This document shows positions 22,930 through 26,776 of a stretch of DNA of 26,776 bases, piece after piece. How positions within the stretch are numbered: position 1 is the first letter of the stretch; every line of letters starts with the position of its first letter. The notes under the pieces are model-generated. The model ran no database searches. It was given only the letters and a program-made list of their open reading frames with translations, and had not been told where the DNA came from. The stretch is from DATBVX01 sp035263105 (lineage in GTDB: Bacteria; Pseudomonadota; Gammaproteobacteria; Steroidobacterales; Steroidobacteraceae): positions 1-26,776 of the forward strand of contig DATFRO010000014.1 in NCBI GenBank assembly GCA_035263105.1, given 5' to 3'. The translations under genes and the position numbers were made by a program.

Positions 22930-24498
22930 TCAATCCACGACGGTTTGCGACTGCTCGCGCAGGTACTGCGGCAGGTAGTAGAAGGAGGCGATCGCCTTGC
23001 CGGTGTTGCCCGAGCCTTTCCAGCCGCCGAACGGCTGATAGCCCGGCCAGGCGCCGGTGGTCGCGCCCTGTGGGCGATTCGCGTAGGTGACGCCCGCTTC
23101 GATGTTGTCGTGGAACCACTGCACTTCGTCGGGACTGCCGTAGAAACCCGCGGTGAGCCCAAGCGAGGTGTCGTTCGCGAGCCGCATCGCGTCCTCGTTC
23201 GAGGCCACACGGTGAACCATCAGGATCGGCAGGAACATCTCGTGCCGCCAGAGCGGATGCTCGAGCGGTGCTTCGGCGAGTGTCGGCTGCACGTAGAAGC
23301 CGCGCGCGAAATCGCCCTCGCGTAGTTGCGTGCCGCCAGCGATCACGCGCGCGCCGTTGCTGCGCAGCTGTTCTGCGTAGCGCGCGTAGTCCGCGTAGCC
23401 GTCTGGTGTCGTGACCGGGCCGAGCCAGTTCTTCTGCAACGCCGGATCGCCGATGCCGAGGCTCGCGATGAGTTTCTGCAGGCGAGACACCAGTTCATCA
23501 GCAACGCCGCGGTGCGCGTAGAGGCGCGAGAGGGCAGAGCACTTCTGTCCGCCCATGCCATAGGCCGAGCGCAGGATGCCGGTCGCGGCACGCTCGAGAT
23601 CCGCGCCCGAAGTCACGATGCAGGGATTCTTGCCGCCCATCTCGGCGATGCAGGGTCGTGTGTAGGTGCCGCTCTGCATCGCACGCGAGATGCGCATGCC
23701 GACTTCATGCGAGCCGGTGAACGTGATGCCGGCGGTGAGCGGGTGATTGACCAGAGGGTCACCGACATCGCGGCTCGAGCCGCTGAGATAGTTGAACACG
23801 CCGGGCGGCAATCCCGCGTCGCGGATGCAATCCGCCAGCATGCGGCCGGCCCACGGCGTTGCCGTCGCGCCCTTCAGAACTACCGTGTTGCCCGTGACGA
23901 GCGCGGCTGCGGTCGGGCCGGAGGCGAGCGCGAGCGGGAAATTGAACGGTGCAATGACCACCCAGACGCCATAGGGCTTCATCACGCTGCGGTTGTGCGA
24001 CACGTGCGTGGTCAGCGGATCGTTGGGCAGACCGTGAACGAAGCCTGCCTGGCGCTCGAAGTCATCGCAGTACGCGAAGAAGAAATCCGCGCTCTCCTGC
24101 GCTTCACCGAGCGCTTCCATGCGGTTCTTGCCGACCTCGAGCGTGAGTGCGGCAGCAATGTCGTAGACGCGCTCTTCGATCAGTCGCCCCACCTTGCGGA
24201 GCAGGCACAGGCGCTCCGCCACTGGCGTGCGCTTCCACGCGGCATAGGCGCGTTGCGCCGCCTGCATCGCCGCGTCGACATCAGCCGCCGTTGCGGAGGC
24301 AAAGTGACCGACCACCTGTTGCTGATCGGCCGGGTTCAGCTTGGGAAACGTGCGCGGCGTGCGCTGGTCTTCGCCGTTCACATGCAGCGCGTGCGTCGCG
24401 CCGAGACCCACCTTCACGCGTTGCATCGCGGCCTCGAACTGCGTGTGCAGCTCGGGCGGCGGATTGAACATCGTCGAGTACGTCAGCTTGAAACTCAT
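22930..24498 (-). CDS. NAD(P)-dependent aldehyde dehydrogenase, P5C-dehydrogenase-like
   Basis: A 522-residue ALDH-superfamily enzyme. The active site is complete: Asn186 in APFNFPLA, Glu286 in CIAEMGGKNP and the nucleophile Cys320 in GQKCSALSR. The cofactor region has NTVVLKGATATPW and the GSHEVGMRI turn. The length and the region before Cys320 resemble 1-pyrroline-5-carboxylate/glutamate-semialdehyde dehydrogenases more than short betaine-aldehyde types. It should oxidise an aldehyde, most likely the semialdehyde made by the upstream aminotransferase, to a carboxylate. Its start overlaps that gene's stop as ATGA, and subunit A of the CoA-transferase follows after 5 bp, so the three are strongly coupled. 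The true aldehyde is not known. Confidence 0.93.
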   Translation of the reverse strand: MSFKLTYSTMFNPPPELHTQFEAAMQRVKVGLGATHALHVNGEDQRTPRTFPKLNPADQQQVVGHFASATAADVDAAMQAAQRAYAAWKRTPVAERLCLLRKVGRLIEERVYDIAAALTLEVGKNRMEALGEAQESADFFFAYCDDFERQAGFVHGLPNDPLTTHVSHNRSVMKPYGVWVVIAPFNFPLALASGPTAAALVTGNTVVLKGATATPWAGRMLADCIRDAGLPPGVFNYLSGSSRDVGDPLVNHPLTAGITFTGSHEVGMRISRAMQSGTYTRPCIAEMGGKNPCIVTSGADLERAATGILRSAYGMGGQKCSALSRLYAHRGVADELVSRLQKLIASLGIGDPALQKNWLGPVTTPDGYADYARYAEQLRSNGARVIAGGTQLREGDFARGFYVQPTLAEAPLEHPLWRHEMFLPILMVHRVASNEDAMRLANDTSLGLTAGFYGSPDEVQWFHDNIEAGVTYANRPQGATTGAWPGYQPFGGWKGSGNTGKAIASFYYLPQYLREQSQTVVD

Positions 24499-25892
24499 GA
24501 CACTTCCTTGGCCGCGCGCACACCGGGCCCGGGCTGGATCACGGTGTCTCCCGTGTCCGCTTGCAGTTCCGACTCGAGCTCACCCAGGAGCCGATCGAGA
24601 AGGGCGAGCGCGTCGGACATCTCTTTCTCCTCAACCACGAGCGGCGGCGCGAGCAGCAGCAGGTTGCCGCGGGCGCCGAACGACACGCCAGCCTCGAGCG
24701 CCGAGCGCAACAACTGCCTGAGCGCCGCATGCATCTCATCCCAGGGCGCGAGCGGCTCGCGCGTCGCACGGTCGCGCACCAGCTCGACCACCACGAACAG
24801 CCCCTGTCCGCCGCGCACCTCGCCGATCGAGGGGTGACGCGCTTCCATCTGCTTGAGTCGCGCCAGGAGCTCGGCCCCGAGGCGGCGCGAACGGGCGATC
24901 AAGTCTTCGCGCTCGTAGCTCTCGATCGCCGCGACGGCGGCTGCACAGGACAGCGGATGACCGCAGTAGGTGAGCCCGCTGTAGAGCATCTGTGGCTCGA
25001 CCGCACGCGCGACTTTCGCGGACAACACCACGGCGCCTAGCGGCAGATGCGCGCCGGTCAATCCCTTGGCGAGCGTCATCAGGTCGGGTCGCGTCTCCTC
25101 ACCATAGCGCTGCCACGCAAACCATTCGCCACAGCGGCCGAAACCGCTCATGACCTCGTCCGCGACCAGGAGCACGCCGCGTTCCGCGGTCACATCGCGC
25201 AACGCCGGCCAGAAGCTGTCGGGTGCGACGATGCCATTGGTGCCGGAGTTCGTCTCCATGACGACCGCGGCCACCGCGTCCTTGCCCTTCTCGTCGATCA
25301 ATGCGCCGATGTGATCGGCCGCCGCGACGCCACAGGCCTCGGCGTTCGCAGCACCGAAAGGACAACGATAGACGTATGGAGGTGGCGCGTGCAGAAAGCG
25401 CAGCGCCTCGGCATCGGCTTGGCGCGCGGTGCGCTTGTCACCGGAAAGCGCCCCCGCCCCGAACGTGGCGCCGTGAAAGGAGCGATCGCGCGTGATGACC
25501 CAGCCACGCGGCTTGCCGCTGGCGAGGCGCGCGAACTTGACCGCGTGCTCGTTGGCGTCCGAGCCGCCGACCGTGAAGAAGACACGTCCGCCCGCGAACC
25601 CGGACTTCTCGAGCAGCAGCTCCGCGAGCTGCGCTCGCGACTCGGCGCCCCACGCGCTCGTCACGAAGCAGAGCTTATCGGCCTGCTCACGGATCGCCGC
25701 GACCACGTGCGGATGCTGATGGCCGAGATTGCAGCATTCGCTCAGGCTGCTGAAATCGAGGATCGTGCGGCCGTCCGCGGTGAAGAGCCGCGCACCCTGG
25801 CCGCCCACGATCGTGGGCGCGTTCCAGTCGACCTGGCGGCACCAGCTGTGCACGACGGTTTGCCGCTCGGGCGCCATGCTCTTTCCGGCCAT
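24495..25892 (-). CDS. class III PLP aminotransferase, taurine/omega-amino-acid:pyruvate type
   Basis: A 465-residue fold-type I aminotransferase distinct from the one at 17629. Motifs are TVGGSDANEHAVKFAR (about 107-122), FHGATFGAGALSGD (about 139-152), ADEVMSGFGRCGEW (Asp245) and the Schiff-base Lys276 in TLAKGLTGAHLPLG. The tryptophan-rich start (HSWCRQVDWNAP) and the VMETNSGTNGI loop fit taurine-pyruvate and omega-amino-acid-pyruvate aminotransferases. Initiation is either ATG 25892 or ATG 25877, the latter having GGAAAGAG just upstream. It overlaps the dehydrogenase start as ATGA and is the first gene of the catabolic run. It is divergent from the DUF1697 gene with only 16 bp between the start codons, so the two promoters must overlap coding sequence. 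Confidence 0.9.
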   Translation of the reverse strand: MAGKSMAPERQTVVHSWCRQVDWNAPTIVGGQGARLFTADGRTILDFSSLSECCNLGHQHPHVVAAIREQADKLCFVTSAWGAESRAQLAELLLEKSGFAGGRVFFTVGGSDANEHAVKFARLASGKPRGWVITRDRSFHGATFGAGALSGDKRTARQADAEALRFLHAPPPYVYRCPFGAANAEACGVAAADHIGALIDEKGKDAVAAVVMETNSGTNGIVAPDSFWPALRDVTAERGVLLVADEVMSGFGRCGEWFAWQRYGEETRPDLMTLAKGLTGAHLPLGAVVLSAKVARAVEPQMLYSGLTYCGHPLSCAAAVAAIESYEREDLIARSRRLGAELLARLKQMEARHPSIGEVRGGQGLFVVVELVRDRATREPLAPWDEMHAALRQLLRSALEAGVSFGARGNLLLLAPPLVVEEKEMSDALALLDRLLGELESELQADTGDTVIQPGPGVRAAKEVS

Positions 25893-25908
25893 GCTCTAGA
25901 CTATCGCA

Positions 25909-26451
25909 ATGAAAACGTGGATGGCTTTATTTCGCGGCATCAACGTGGGCGGGAAGGTCCTGCCGATGAAAGCCCTGACCGCCATCCTCGAAGCGGCGGG
26001 ATGCCGCGAGGTGCGAACCTATGTCCAGAGCGGGAACGCCGTGTTTCGACATGCCGCGGGCAGCGCGGCGCAAGTCTCCGCCAGGGTTCGTGCCGCGGTT
26101 GCGAAGGCGAAGATCGGCTTCGAGCCGCAGGTGCTGATTCTCGACCGCAAGGAGTTGCAGAAAGCCGCGGCGGCGAATCCATTTCCCGAGGCCGTCGCAA
26201 ACCCCCGGAGCCTGCACTTGTTCTTTCTCGCGGCCCGCCCGCCGAAGCCGGATCTCACGGCGCTCGAGGACCTGCGCTCCGGCAAGGAGGCCTTTGTTCT
26301 CTCCAACAAGGTGTTCTACCTGCTGACCCCGGACGGGTTCGGCATTTCGAAGCTCGCACAACGCGTCGAACGCAGCCTCGGTGTCGAGGCCACGGCGCGG
26401 AACTGGCGCACCGTCAACGCGGTCCTTGAACTGGCGAATTCCGAGAAGTGA
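25909..26451 (+). CDS. DUF1697 protein
   Basis: A 180-residue DUF1697 protein. The N-terminus reads WMALFRGINVGGKVLPMKAL, the family hallmark, followed by VRTYVQSGNAVF (about 35-46) and the ending NWRTVNAVLEL (about 165-175). The family is common in bacteria and has no established function. No ribosome binding site precedes the ATG at 25909, but TAGACT at 25897-25902 could be a -10 placing the transcript start at or next to the ATG, so the mRNA may be leaderless. The ABC ATPase gene follows 13 bp after the stop, so the two may be co-transcribed. It is divergent from the aminotransferase. Confidence 0.92.
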   Translation: MKTWMALFRGINVGGKVLPMKALTAILEAAGCREVRTYVQSGNAVFRHAAGSAAQVSARVRAAVAKAKIGFEPQVLILDRKELQKAAAANPFPEAVANPRSLHLFFLAARPPKPDLTALEDLRSGKEAFVLSNKVFYLLTPDGFGISKLAQRVERSLGVEATARNWRTVNAVLELANSEK

Positions 26452-26464
26452 ACCAGCACCTGCC

Positions 26465-26776
<312 letters not shown>

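Noticed and set aside
23326..24837. Plus-strand open frame (503 codons) across the aldehyde dehydrogenase and aminotransferase
   Set aside because: It spans two real minus-strand genes and has no recognisable domain.
25047..26429. Plus-strand open frame (460 codons) across the aminotransferase and into DUF1697
   Set aside because: It covers two real genes in other frames, including the DUF1697 frame on the same strand, and has shadow composition.

Overview
The window is GC-rich, densely coding bacterial DNA with no tRNA, rRNA, CRISPR array or transposase. The gene repertoire suggests a free-living gammaproteobacterium of the Xanthomonadales/Steroidobacteraceae type: a short ECF sigma factor of the TIGR02999 kind coupled to a Ser/Thr kinase with a C-terminal repeat domain, several exported peptidases, and a lipoprotein amidohydrolase. 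That placement is inferred from gene content and style, not from a marker gene.

Layout. (1) 265-3518: ECF sigma factor and a membrane Ser/Thr kinase with a TPR-rich output domain, overlapping as GTGA. (2) 3697-8416: a GFA-type zinc protein, an exported DUF1579-like protein, two convergent MFS transporters whose ends share one palindrome, and an ATP-grasp ligase. (3) 8420-17530: a peptide and amide utilisation block. It holds an APC permease with a lipoprotein Xaa-Pro-dipeptidase-like amidohydrolase on the minus strand, a divergent DmpA/P1 aminopeptidase, then a minus-strand run of a four-helix membrane protein, a beta-propeller/PHP metallohydrolase fusion and an S9 prolyl-oligopeptidase-type peptidase. 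(4) 17629-25892, minus strand: an apparent acid-activation pathway of class III aminotransferase, aldehyde dehydrogenase, CoA-transferase subunit A, CoA-transferase subunit B and a second class III aminotransferase. (5) 19885-22050, plus strand, lying between the two CoA-transferase subunit genes: a complete fluoride-resistance cassette with promoter, fluoride (crcB-motif) riboswitch, crcB, a DUF190 gene and a CPA2 cation/proton antiporter. (6) 25909-26776: a DUF1697 protein and the start of a YadG-like ABC ATPase cut by the window edge.

The most notable architecture is region 5. A fluoride-responsive operon of opposite polarity separates gctA-like and gctB-like genes that should encode one heteromeric enzyme. 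The riboswitch is textbook at its aptamer. Its expression platform appears translational: one 7-bp helix can sequester the crcB ribosome binding site, and a competing 7-bp helix overlaps it. Other structural points are palindromes that join both stop codons of convergent gene pairs, hairpins whose loops hold a stop codon, and a 20/21-nt phased set of CTTCCC/GGGAAG palindromes in front of the propeller-PHP gene, which may use a CTG start.
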